A stretch of DNA of 64,000 bases from an uncultured Acidimicrobiales bacterium (GTDB taxonomy: Bacteria > Actinomycetota > Acidimicrobiia > Acidimicrobiales > SZUA-35). Both the position numbers and the translations under genes were made by a program. The stretch spans positions 186,001-250,000 of the forward strand of contig CALAJV010000010.1 in the NCBI GenBank assembly GCA_937922805.1. The letters are read 5' to 3'. Of the stretch, positions 43,801 through 50,974 are shown piece by piece. Each line of letters begins with the position of its first letter. The first letter of the stretch is position 1. Below the pieces are notes generated by a model. It had not been told where the DNA came from. It saw only the letters and a list, made by a program, of their open reading frames with translations, and did no database searches.

Positions 43801-46800
43801 TGTCGGTAGCGTTGGCCGGCGTTCCGGCATCGTCGACGATCGAAACGCTAGACAGTGCGACGTTGCCCGGGTTAGTAACGGTGTAGGTCCAGGTGACTGG
43901 TCCGCCGATATCGACGTATGGTCCGGTTGGCGTGTCAGCGTCAACGGTGTTTGTTGTCTTAACCAAAGCGATTTTGGCTTCAAATCCGTGGTAATGAGCC
44001 GGGTCGTCTGCAGTTACTGACTCACCCGGCGAGGTTGATCCGTCCTCGTTGACAACAACCGGCCCTACACCAGTTGCAACTGCGTTGTTCACGTAGTCGC
44101 CTAAGACAGCAGTTCCCGAGGCCTGGTAAGTCCATGTTTCAGTAAGGTCAAGAAGACCATCATCGTTGGCGTCACCGGAGACATAGGTCGGGGCGAAGTC
44201 ATCGCCGCCAGCAGCCGTTCCGTTGTCGTCAGATACCGACACGGTAAGCGGAACGTTGCCTTCATTGGTAACCGAGTACGTCCAGGTAACCGCACCGCCA
44301 CCAGCAATCTCCGGTCCGGTAGCCGCAGTGTTGGCGTCGGCGCCGTTAACCGACTTTATGATTCCTATGCCCGGGCTGGCGCCAAAGGCGTTAGCTGGGT
44401 CAGAGTCGGTAACTTCACCGTCAGGTGAGACCGGGTCGCCGGTCACCGTAACCCAGTTGTTGTACTGGCCGACCGGTGCGACGCCGGTTGCCGGGGCCAC
44501 GAACTCCCACGTTTCAGATGAATCTAGGAGACCGTCGCCATCGGTGTCTCCCGAGACTAGGGCCGCTTCAGTTATCGTCCAGTCATCGGTTGGGTCGCTT
44601 GGCGTTCCGCCATCGTCGACCAGCTGAACGTCGTCAAGAGGCACAGTCCCAGGGTTTGTTACTGAGTATGTCCAAGACAGTATTCCACCGTCAGCGACGT
44701 AAAGCCCAGGGGCGGTATTGGCATCAACGGTGTTGACCCTTTTGACTACAGCGATATCAGGGTCGCTCGGCGGCGTTTCCGCCTCGGCCGAGTCGCTGTC
44801 GGTTACTTCGTCACCAATAGCTGGATCGGCCGTTACGGTAGCTGTATTCAGGCGGTCGTCAGTTAAGAATGTGGTGTCGCAAGTCCAAGCCACAACTTGG
44901 TTTGGAACTATGGTGCTCAGAGCCGCGTTCGTTGTTGAGTCGGCGGCGCAGTCAGCCTCAACTGTGTCAGTTACCTCAACGTTGTTGAGGTTTTGGTAGC
45001 CCGTGTTGGTGACAACGATGCGCCATCGTGCGGTTTCGGTAAAGTCGACGACGGTGCTCTCGACCCAGCCGCCTGACGCAAGATCAGCGTCGACATCGCA
45101 AGAGTTGTCAGCTAAAGAGCAAACCTCTTTTTGGATGTCGATGGCCGGAGGGCCAACAAGTCCAAGGTCGAGGGTTAGGTTCGAGAAGCTATCGATGGTG
45201 GAATCAGGAATGAAGCCAGAGTTATCGCCAGATGGTTCGAGTCCGACTGGGAGTCCACCAGGTGCCGGTGGAATGGCAGACAACGTCAGTGAACCAGTTC
45301 TGACTCCGTCGACGGTCTCAGACCCAGTAGTGAAGGCATGGTGATCGTCGGATTCGTTTAGGTCATCGTTTTCGGCGGCTGGGTTGATGGAAACAACCCA
45401 GTTTTCGAGGATGCCCCCTGGGGCAAACTGAGAGGCCGGAATTTCGATGTAATAGTCACCGCTACCGAGCCGGTCGAAGAGGTACCGTCCGTTCGAAAGA
45501 GCGGTGGTGTCGGTCACGTCGACGATGGCGTTGGTGGTGGCGTCTCGCAAGATCACGGCCACTCCGTCAGGGACGGGTACATCAATCGACGAGGTATACA
45601 TGCCATCAACATCAGCGTCAGCGAAGATGAAGTCGCCAATCGAGAACGACGCGATTTCCACTGAGACGTTATTGGAGACAAGGAACTGGTCGGGTGGAAG
45701 GGTTGGCGAGTCCAGTCCAAACCTGTTGGTGTAAAGATCGCCCGGCTCGTTGCCGTTGGCGTTCATTGTGTAGGTGATCTCGTGGCCTTGTTCCGGATTG
45801 CCATCAGGAGCGAGGGGGTAGTTTGAGGTGTACTTGATGGCCGTTACATCGGCAAACGACGCCGGGCAGGTGCCAGCGGCGCCTGATGAGTTGGAGAACA
45901 CTCCGCCAGACTCCGTGCACCAAATAGTGGTGCCGGCTGCGGTGTTCGCATCGGGGTTGTAGTCAATCGTGGTTGGATCGTCGGCGCTGTATTCGAAGTA
46001 GCCGATGGGGGTACCCGTCGGGGAAGATCCGTCGAGGAACGTGGCGGTCGGTGGCCCGAGAAGTTCAAACGAACCGGTGAAATCGGACGGAGGCGTTCGC
46101 TCGTTTAACGATCCGAGCCCGTCGTCTTGATGAGAGAAAACATCGATGAGAACTGGTGGATCGATTTCGAAGGCGCCAGAGAAGTTGGCAAAACTCATAG
46201 TGTAAACCTGAGAGTCATCCAGGTCGTCGAGTGTGACGTCAACCGATTTGCTTGCTTGCATCGATCCAACCTGTTGAAGCTGAATCGAATGGGTGTCTTC
46301 CTGCGTCGACGCATTGTAGACGACGTTGTCAGCACTTATTTCGGCTTCGTTGACAACGCTGGTTCCGTTGGGTGCCAAAGAATCGGTGTCAGTACAGAAG
46401 ATTCGCGGCGGGATCGGGGTATTGGCAGTTACATCACCCAAAATCCATGTCAGTCTGGTGTAGCCAGGCGCAGGATTGCCATCCATGTCAGTGTTCGGTT
46501 CTACGAGACCGGCTGGAGTTCCTCCAGGGTAGGCCGCGGTGCACGCTGAGTTATAGGTTGCTTCGGGAGGAAGCACGTCACGGATTACGGTGTTGGTGGC
46601 GTCGCCAGGGACCGCTAGGCCAGATTGCACTGCGGCAGTTAGTTGCCAGATGATTTGGTTTCCGGCCAGGGTCGCACCCGAGGTGCCGACAGCGGTCGCA
46701 GGAACGAGCGTATTTTTTTGGAGTCGAATTTTGGTTCTCGATAACGTTACGCGGTCGCCATCGCCGTTGGTGGTCTCTGGAGCTGGCTGGTAGTTGCGAG

Positions 46801-49213
46801 CCGTCCAATCAGGGCTCCACTCGTCGGAGCGGACGGACCCGAAGTTAGCCAGAACGGTTCCGGTCGGAATGAGCTGACCAGCGTGCGGGCCACCGTTGAA
46901 GGTGTCGCGGGCCGCCAATGGAGTAACGAAACGAATCCACTGACTAGAGTCAAGGGTCGTGGCCGCCGGGTCAATGACACGGGCTCGTACCGCGTTTACT
47001 CCGTCGATGCCGCCGGTTACCAGATTCGGGTCAGTATGCCATCCGTTAGTTGATGGGTCGTCACAGCGGAGAGACCGCATGGTTGACCAGTCGCCGTTAT
47101 AACGTCCGCTCGTTGGGTCATAGTCTGGGCTTCCGGCGGTCGGGCCATCGAGGGGGTCATCAGCGCCGAACGAATAGTTGGCGTATTCCACGACGTATTT
47201 TGATGAGTCAAAACTGCCTCCGCTGTGAGTGCCTACATAGGCGTAGGTGCCAGCGGTGCCTCCGATCGCTCCTCGGTCGATGAGTTGCAGCGTAGTGTTG
47301 TCGAAGATGTCGCAGGCCATCGGGTTAGATAGAGGTTGTGAGCCTCGGTTGCCGAACGGGATGTAGCTTACGAGGGTTTCACCTGGCTCTAGCTCGCCGT
47401 CACCGGTGTGGCTGCCAGACTGGGTCGACAAGAGTGGAGCCGATGTTCCCGCGTCATTTTGTCGGCCTCGGAAATACTTGGCCCAGGAACCAGCTGTGCG
47501 CAGTTCGAATGTGGTTGGCCCAACCAGGTTGTTCGACCGGGTCCCGTCAGGCATGAGGTCGCCGTTGTAGCCGGGCTCGAACCCGTCACCGAAGTTGGAG
47601 GTTCCTGAGACACTGCTGGGGTCGAAATCTTCAAAGCTATTGGACAGTTGGATCGAGCCGTTGCCGTTTCCAAGGGTGCCGTCTTCAGCATCAATTGATC
47701 GGAACGGAATCCAAATCTGCACTCGGTGAGCAATCGAGTAGAACGGTCCGGCGGCAAGGCTGGTTCCTCCGATAGTTTGCGTTGGGTATCGGGTACCGCT
47801 CATGTCGGCACCGTTGATCGAGAAGGTGTAGTCCGAAGTTGGGTCAGTAGCGCTGTCTCGAACAAAAGTGCAGACACCAGAATCGATGACATGTTCGCCT
47901 AGCGGCCGAGTGGCTCTAATATTTTCTCGACCCCAAACTTCTGTTCCCCAGCCAGTCGGCTGAGGCGTGCATTGGGTTACGTGATACTCGATCGGGTAGG
48001 GGGTAACACCGTCGCTGGTGGTGGCGGAGATGACTTCTCGGAATGTAAACGGTTGGGTGATTGACTCAACGCCAGTAGTGCGGTCAGTCGCGACCTTGAT
48101 ATTCACGTAGGTGATGTAACCGGGTTCTAAACCGAAGCCGACATCACGCTGGGTCACATCTTGGTTGTAGAAACCGGTTTTGCTTAGGTCGAACCGGGGG
48201 GCAGAGGAAACTTGGTATGGGCCGAGAGTGGTATTGTCTTCGTCGGGTACGGCGGCCGGTTGGCCATCATCGCTGTTCGAATAGACTTTCTGATCGACGG
48301 TAAAGGTCGAGCCGTTTTCGGATGCCCCGTCTGGAATAATGGACGTTGAGAAACTAACTTGTGCCGCTTCGGCAAAGTCGCCAAGGTTACAAAGAAGCGT
48401 TATCGACCCGTCCGGGTTAGTCACGATGCTTGATACTGGGTTGTCGCCACCTGGACCGTTAGGCGGTGCGATACAGGCCACTGGGATTTCGGAGAAGTTC
48501 ACAACCGAACCTGGACCTGGAGTAATTGTCTGTTCGAAGATCACATCTTCTAACGGGGGCGAACCAGGCTCGAAGTTGTTGGCAGTTACGGACCAAACCG
48601 TGGTCAAAACATCCTGGCTTCGAAGGATGCCGTTGTCGGGCCCACAGTCAGTGCCGTCTATGGCTGTATCGGTTGGGGAGCTACAGGTTCCGTCCACATC
48701 GAATGGGGCTGTGCCATCGATGGTGCCAGGGCCGAAGGGACCTACGGAAATTTCAGGTCGAGGACGAATTAGAGCATCGACGCCGGTCACCGAGTTTGTG
48801 CCATCAACGGCGATCGGACTCGAGGTGGCCTCGTCTTCGTTTCCGACTGTTGGAGTGAAGCTGTTGACTGGGGGGTCGAGAGGCTGGACAACAAAGTTTA
48901 GTGGAGCGTCGATCGACACGACATAGTCGCCGGCTGGTAGCTCGTCGAATTCATAGTCACCGTTGACGTCGGTGATAGCGGTGGCCACTACGGCTCCGGT
49001 CGCCGTATCGATAAGTTCAACGGCGACGTCGGGCAGCGGCGTCTCGCCTGGATCAAGGGCCCCATTGGCATTTGTATCCCGCATGGCGGTACCGCTGATA
49101 ATCGACGGATCGCCAGGCGCCGCGATGGCCTGTCGGCCGTAGATCGGCGAAACGAGGGTTCCGACAATCAGTAATGCGCTGGCAACGATTAGGGCGCGGT
49201 AGTTTCTCGTCAT
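37898..49213 (-). CDS. Giant sorted surface protein with 15 tandem repeats, 14 with EF-hand-like loops
   Basis: A 3771-residue secreted protein, ribosome site GAGGG seven bases before ATG. Order: signal peptide (about 1-32); SdrD-B-like domain (36-125) with DTNANGALDPGE; about 1100 residues of unclassified beta-rich sequence; 15 repeats of about 132 residues each; a last pair of DUF11-type domains; and a C-terminal sorting signal LAFTG followed by a helix (WVYTGFGLALAGLAALALVG) and a basic tail. Repeats read xVTWTYTVTNxGN, then DDxGTP and SGDTNGDGLLDLDETW. That last motif has calcium ligands at loop positions 1, 3, 5, 9 and 12. No cysteines occur in most repeats. By family it is a wall-anchored rod or adhesin; no sortase is in the window. 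Confidence 0.9.
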   Translation of the reverse strand: MTRNYRALIVASALLIVGTLVSPIYGRQAIAAPGDPSIISGTAMRDTNANGALDPGETPLPDVAVELIDTATGAVVATAITDVNGDYEFDELPAGDYVVSIDAPLNFVVQPLDPPVNSFTPTVGNEDEATSSPIAVDGTNSVTGVDALIRPRPEISVGPFGPGTIDGTAPFDVDGTCSSPTDTAIDGTDCGPDNGILRSQDVLTTVWSVTANNFEPGSPPLEDVIFEQTITPGPGSVVNFSEIPVACIAPPNGPGGDNPVSSIVTNPDGSITLLCNLGDFAEAAQVSFSTSIIPDGASENGSTFTVDQKVYSNSDDGQPAAVPDEDNTTLGPYQVSSAPRFDLSKTGFYNQDVTQRDVGFGLEPGYITYVNIKVATDRTTGVESITQPFTFREVISATTSDGVTPYPIEYHVTQCTPQPTGWGTEVWGRENIRATRPLGEHVIDSGVCTFVRDSATDPTSDYTFSINGADMSGTRYPTQTIGGTSLAAGPFYSIAHRVQIWIPFRSIDAEDGTLGNGNGSIQLSNSFEDFDPSSVSGTSNFGDGFEPGYNGDLMPDGTRSNNLVGPTTFELRTAGSWAKYFRGRQNDAGTSAPLLSTQSGSHTGDGELEPGETLVSYIPFGNRGSQPLSNPMACDIFDNTTLQLIDRGAIGGTAGTYAYVGTHSGGSFDSSKYVVEYANYSFGADDPLDGPTAGSPDYDPTSGRYNGDWSTMRSLRCDDPSTNGWHTDPNLVTGGIDGVNAVRARVIDPAATTLDSSQWIRFVTPLAARDTFNGGPHAGQLIPTGTVLANFGSVRSDEWSPDWTARNYQPAPETTNGDGDRVTLSRTKIRLQKNTLVPATAVGTSGATLAGNQIIWQLTAAVQSGLAVPGDATNTVIRDVLPPEATYNSACTAAYPGGTPAGLVEPNTDMDGNPAPGYTRLTWILGDVTANTPIPPRIFCTDTDSLAPNGTSVVNEAEISADNVVYNASTQEDTHSIQLQQVGSMQASKSVDVTLDDLDDSQVYTMSFANFSGAFEIDPPVLIDVFSHQDDGLGSLNERTPPSDFTGSFELLGPPTATFLDGSSPTGTPIGYFEYSADDPTTIDYNPDANTAAGTTIWCTESGGVFSNSSGAAGTCPASFADVTAIKYTSNYPLAPDGNPEQGHEITYTMNANGNEPGDLYTNRFGLDSPTLPPDQFLVSNNVSVEIASFSIGDFIFADADVDGMYTSSIDVPVPDGVAVILRDATTNAIVDVTDTTALSNGRYLFDRLGSGDYYIEIPASQFAPGGILENWVVSINPAAENDDLNESDDHHAFTTGSETVDGVRTGSLTLSAIPPAPGGLPVGLEPSGDNSGFIPDSTIDSFSNLTLDLGLVGPPAIDIQKEVCSLADNSCDVDADLASGGWVESTVVDFTETARWRIVVTNTGYQNLNNVEVTDTVEADCAADSTTNAALSTIVPNQVVAWTCDTTFLTDDRLNTATVTADPAIGDEVTDSDSAEAETPPSDPDIAVVKRVNTVDANTAPGLYVADGGILSWTYSVTNPGTVPLDDVQLVDDGGTPSDPTDDWTITEAALVSGDTDGDGLLDSSETWEFVAPATGVAPVGQYNNWVTVTGDPVSPDGEVTDSDPANAFGASPGIGIIKSVNGADANTAATGPEIAGGGAVTWTYSVTNEGNVPLTVSVSDDNGTAAGGDDFAPTYVSGDANDDGLLDLTETWTYQASGTAVLGDYVNNAVATGVGPVVVNEDGSTSPGESVTADDPAHYHGFEAKIALVKTTNTVDADTPTGPYVDIGGPVTWTYTVTNPGNVALSSVSIVDDAGTPANATDNFAALYISGDTNTDGLLDPTETWTFVASGTGKADQYANTAVVTGRPPASTNPDGSTTASDPVTDSAIDHHFGINPGIEIVKVTQGTDNDTAPGVFVPVGDPVTWTYTVTNTGNIALSGVSVSDDNGTPSTGDDIAGTYTSGDTNGDGFLDITETWIFTASGTATSGQYTNAATASGTPPDIVNPDGTSTPSDPVTDTAVDNHFGSEPGIALVKTTNTIDSDVPTGPYVPDGGPVTWTYTVTNTGNVPLQGVTVADDAGTPADGADDITGTYVSGDTNGDGLLNLTETWVFTASGSAISGQYQNTATASGSGPDITEPDGTVTPGVPVTNDAVDHYFGSDPAVNLVKVTNTVDSNTGPGIYVPIGSVVTWTYTITNPGNVPLSGIAVVDDNGTPADPADDFPGTYMSGDTNGDNILDLTETWIFAATRPLVTSGQYNNTAVVTGQGPDTTNPDGSTTAGESVNDDDPDFAFGTDPEIAIVKTTNGVDSDSTPGVYIPDGDPVTWTYTITNPGNIALANVAVNDDAGTPTDPADDITGTYASGDTNGDGLLDVDESWIFTATGTAVTGQYTNAAITSGIAPLTTNPDGSTTTGQTVTDDTVDNYFGSDPAIAVSKVTNTVDSDVAPGVFVPDGEPVTWTYTVTNPGNVALSNVTVTDDAGTPADAADDITATYVSGDTNGDGLLDLDETWEFTASGTAIVGSYNNTAEATGNGPDTTNPDGSTTPGEEVENDAIDYYFGSDPLIDLVKVTNTVDSNSGPGIYAPIGSVVTWTYTVTNPGNVPLSNVSVVDDNGTPLDPADDFTASYMNGDANGDNILDLNETWVFAATRPNVDPGQYTNIAVVSGQGPDTTNTDGTTTTGETVNDDDPDSHFGIDPAIALVKTTNEVDSDTAPGVFISVGDPVVWTYTVTNPGNIALSNVVVSDDNGTPADPADNLFPSYVSGDANGDGLLDLDETWIYTATGTATGGEYANVAATVGTPPSVTNPDGSTSPSPAVTDTAVDHYFGTGTGIEITKITNTVDSDIEPGVYVPDGGPVTWSYTVTNIGNFPLQAVDVVDDAGTPADPADDITATYVSGDTNDDGWLDLDEAWEFTASGSAIVGQYENTATASGRGPDVTEPDGTVTEDETVTDDAIDHYFGSDPMVNLVKVTNTVDSNTGPGIYAPIGSVVTWTYTVTNPGNVPLANVVVNDDDGTPADPADDFAATYMNGDTNDNGLLDTDETWVFAATRPLVTAGQYNNTAIVTGNGPDTTNPDGSTTPGEATDDDDPDYHFGIDPGIAVAKTTNGADSDTAPGVYIPTGEPVRWIYTVSNTGNIALSDVSVVDDAGTPTDPADDFTADYVSGDTNDDGLLDTDEVWIFEATGVATDGQYLNTAEAEGTPPPATDPDGNEIPQPPITDDAVDNHFGSNPGVDVTKLTNGTDNSTPPGISLIVGDPVVWTYTVVNTGNVALANVTVTDDAGTATDPADDFTATYVSGDSNEDGLLDLDETWEFTASGVVTAGLYTNNGTVVADPPPVTDPEGETKPDEPVTDTDDDSYTGLSSGVDIEKFVDGEDADEAPGLIVPSGTEVSWTYVVTNTGEAAIMNIVVGDDDPRLVVICPSTTLLVGESMECTAGPLAIDGGQYTNIGTVSGTPANPPVNEGDPFTPVIDPSTGQPSAPIGDDDPSNAYGSEPGIALVKDLCRFNSLAECDADVADHWADSAVVPDDGTAIWRLTVTNTGNIDLSNVELQDELAPACETVIPLLPVGESASNVCALENVSAGFVNTAAAIGTPTGVVCGDGELEDCGTPVEASDDSEVLAPPDLSIVKTASVASATVGQAVEFTLVVTNVGETEATDVMVVDTLPSQLGDVSTSSTDGTVIYDEAGHTLNWTIDVLASGESMSITYGATIKEAGSILNVAAIASEHHDPTLEDNESTVAIEVPEESLAFTGSSAWRWVYTGFGLALAGLAALALVGWTRPNRRLQRRNN
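38790..44770 (-). repeat. 15 tandem 0.4-kb repeats coding for calcium-loop domains
   Basis: Unit borders are marked by the FGxDP(A/G)I segment and recur at about 39205, 39590, 39995, 40390, 40785, 41190, 41585, 41980, 42380, 42785, 43180, 43580, 43980, 44380 and 44770, that is every 395-405 bases. Reading from the N-terminus, units 5-7, 8-10 and 11-13 resemble each other in the same order, so a three-unit block has been amplified. Units 6, 9 and 12 share AATRP plus an extra residue and GSVVTWTYT. Confidence 0.85.
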
Positions 49214-49349
49214 CTAGTGCCCTCGGCCGTTACCTACGAGAATTTAACTATTGGCCCACTTCGTTACCGAAACGGCTAATTGCATAGAACAATATGACCC
49301 TTACTAGGATTGGCTACGGCCAACAGTGGCAGGACAACAAGGAACCGTC

Positions 49350-50567
49350 ATGGTCGATGATTCAAACGAAGATCTCGACGAGTCGTCGGTCCAACTGCTC
49401 GATCCGTCCGACGATGACCAAGCGCCAGTCGATGTTGTCACCAATCCAACTAGCCAGAAGGCTTGGCCGCGTGCACTGGCGGTAGGCGTTGTCGGCGCCT
49501 TATCATTGGTTGTTTGGCAATCGTCAGATGGTCTGATCACCGAACCACCAGCTGAGCCGGCGACACCGGTTTCTCTGGCCCCGCCACGGGTAACAACCGT
49601 GCCGCCATCAACGTTGCCGAACGGGGAACTTCTCGTTGGCGAACAAACTGACCTGTGGTTGTTCTACGGCGGCGAAGACCCACTTCAGCGTCTTGATTTG
49701 GACACTGGTGAGTTCGTCACCTTCGGTATTCGAGTAAACCCAGTCGTTGCTACCGGTTCTTCGCTTGTCGTCTCGACGGCTCAACCGGACGACTTAATCA
49801 GCTGGGTTCAACTCGAGAATCCGGGCGAACAGCCTCAGGTGTGGAAAGCGGGCCGAATAGCACAGGCGGCCGACGACGGCGATGTCTGGATTTATGAAGA
49901 CGTAGGACCCGACGGAACTCCCTTGTGGACTCGGTTCTCCACCGATGAACACGAGATTGCCGAGCGTCGCTCTCCCCTGATACCACTTGATTCGGCTGAC
50001 GGCGTCGGGCGGGCCCGAGCTCTGATATCGGGCCCCGACCTAGTTGGAGACGGGGAGAGCATTTTCGAGTATGTCGACGACAACTACGAACGTCTTGGGC
50101 CTGGCTCGGTGCTGTACTACGACAAGGGCCACGCTCTGACTCTTCAGTGCCCCGACGAGACCTGTTTTGTTCAGTGGGTGGCTCGGGCTACCTGGGAACC
50201 GTTCGCCTTTCCGACCCCCTATGATCCGCCAGCCGATGTTGAGCTGCTGGCCCAGGCCTCGTGGATTTATCTAGTGTCGGAGAGCGAACCTCGAGATGAT
50301 GTTTCGGGAGCGGTCCAGCCCGGCTCGGAAACGTCGTTATCCGGTCGAACTATTGAACTCCTACCAACGTTCGTTTTTGGCAGCTACTACTTTAACGAGG
50401 GGACCGCGGTGAACATTTCTGCCGACGGTCGGTGGATGGCGTGGGAAACTCAAGATGGGTCGGTCGAGCTGCGCAACCTGACTACCGACAAATCCTACGA
50501 CCTTCCATACTTCGATCGAGCCGGAACCGGGTCACTGCTGTTCGTTGAAAAAGGCCGCCTTCGCTAA
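49350..50567 (+). CDS. Membrane-anchored beta-propeller-like protein, unknown function
   Basis: A 405-residue protein: acidic cytoplasmic N-terminus (1-35), one hydrophobic helix (about 40-57, ALAVGVVGALSLVVWQ) and an extracellular part. The latter begins with a Pro-rich stretch and continues with short beta motifs (LWLFYGGEDPLQRLDLDTGE, DVWIYEDVG, WMAWETQDGSVELRNLT), like propeller blades. I prefer ATG 49350 (AAGGA seven bases upstream) to GTG 49326. It is divergent from the giant calcium-loop gene across about 136 bases and convergent with NIPSNAP, sharing four bases. It is the only plus-strand gene in the adhesin locus. No catalytic motif is visible. Confidence 0.75.
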   Translation: MVDDSNEDLDESSVQLLDPSDDDQAPVDVVTNPTSQKAWPRALAVGVVGALSLVVWQSSDGLITEPPAEPATPVSLAPPRVTTVPPSTLPNGELLVGEQTDLWLFYGGEDPLQRLDLDTGEFVTFGIRVNPVVATGSSLVVSTAQPDDLISWVQLENPGEQPQVWKAGRIAQAADDGDVWIYEDVGPDGTPLWTRFSTDEHEIAERRSPLIPLDSADGVGRARALISGPDLVGDGESIFEYVDDNYERLGPGSVLYYDKGHALTLQCPDETCFVQWVARATWEPFAFPTPYDPPADVELLAQASWIYLVSESEPRDDVSGAVQPGSETSLSGRTIELLPTFVFGSYYFNEGTAVNISADGRWMAWETQDGSVELRNLTTDKSYDLPYFDRAGTGSLLFVEKGRLR

Positions 50568-50887
50568 GGATTTGGACCCCAAGGGGCGCTTGACAGCAGC
50601 TGAACCTCTTGACGAGCGATATTTGGGCGGAGCTTTCCAGCAAAATCCATGAAGGTTTCATCTGAGAAGAGACGCTTCCAGAAATCGCGCCTGGCCGCGT
50701 CATCGTCGAAACGCCACAAGTGAATTAGTTGATGCAGCGGGCCGGTGTCGCTTATGAAATAGCCGACTAGATGCTTATCGAATCCACCAGCCTCAAGGGC
50801 TGGCCAACCTTCGTTCTTGTAGAGGCCAACCACCTCTCTCATCTGACCAACCGTTATGTCATAGGTGCGCTTCTCGTATACAGCCAT
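50564..50887 (-). CDS. NIPSNAP-family protein
   Basis: A 107-residue ferredoxin-like-fold protein starting MAVYEKRTYDITVGQMREVV. The typical pattern is EKRTY, WPALEAGGFDKHLVGYFISD, LHQLIHLWRFDDDAARRDFW and the C-terminal LLSSAPW. I take ATG 50887, since the TTG 18 bases upstream only adds a non-conserved MGQYLL. Family members are dimers found in catabolic operons and in mitochondria; their reaction is not defined. It sits between the two giant genes and is out of place there. Confidence 0.85.
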   Translation of the reverse strand: MAVYEKRTYDITVGQMREVVGLYKNEGWPALEAGGFDKHLVGYFISDTGPLHQLIHLWRFDDDAARRDFWKRLFSDETFMDFAGKLRPNIARQEVQLLSSAPWGPNP

Positions 50888-50974
50888 TAGAAGATACTGC
50901 CCCAATGCTGTTGTGGAGACAAAAGCAGGTTGTCTGGCGACGCTATTCGGTTGAGCGAGACGACTGGGTTTCTG

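Noticed and set aside
38790..44770. Regular ~0.4-kb repeats that could look like a repeat array
   Set aside because: They lie in one open frame of 3771 codons, code for a conserved domain and are far longer than CRISPR repeats.
46127..46549. 140-codon plus-strand open frame inside the calcium-loop giant
   Set aside because: No motif or start signal; it is opposite to a well-supported coding frame.
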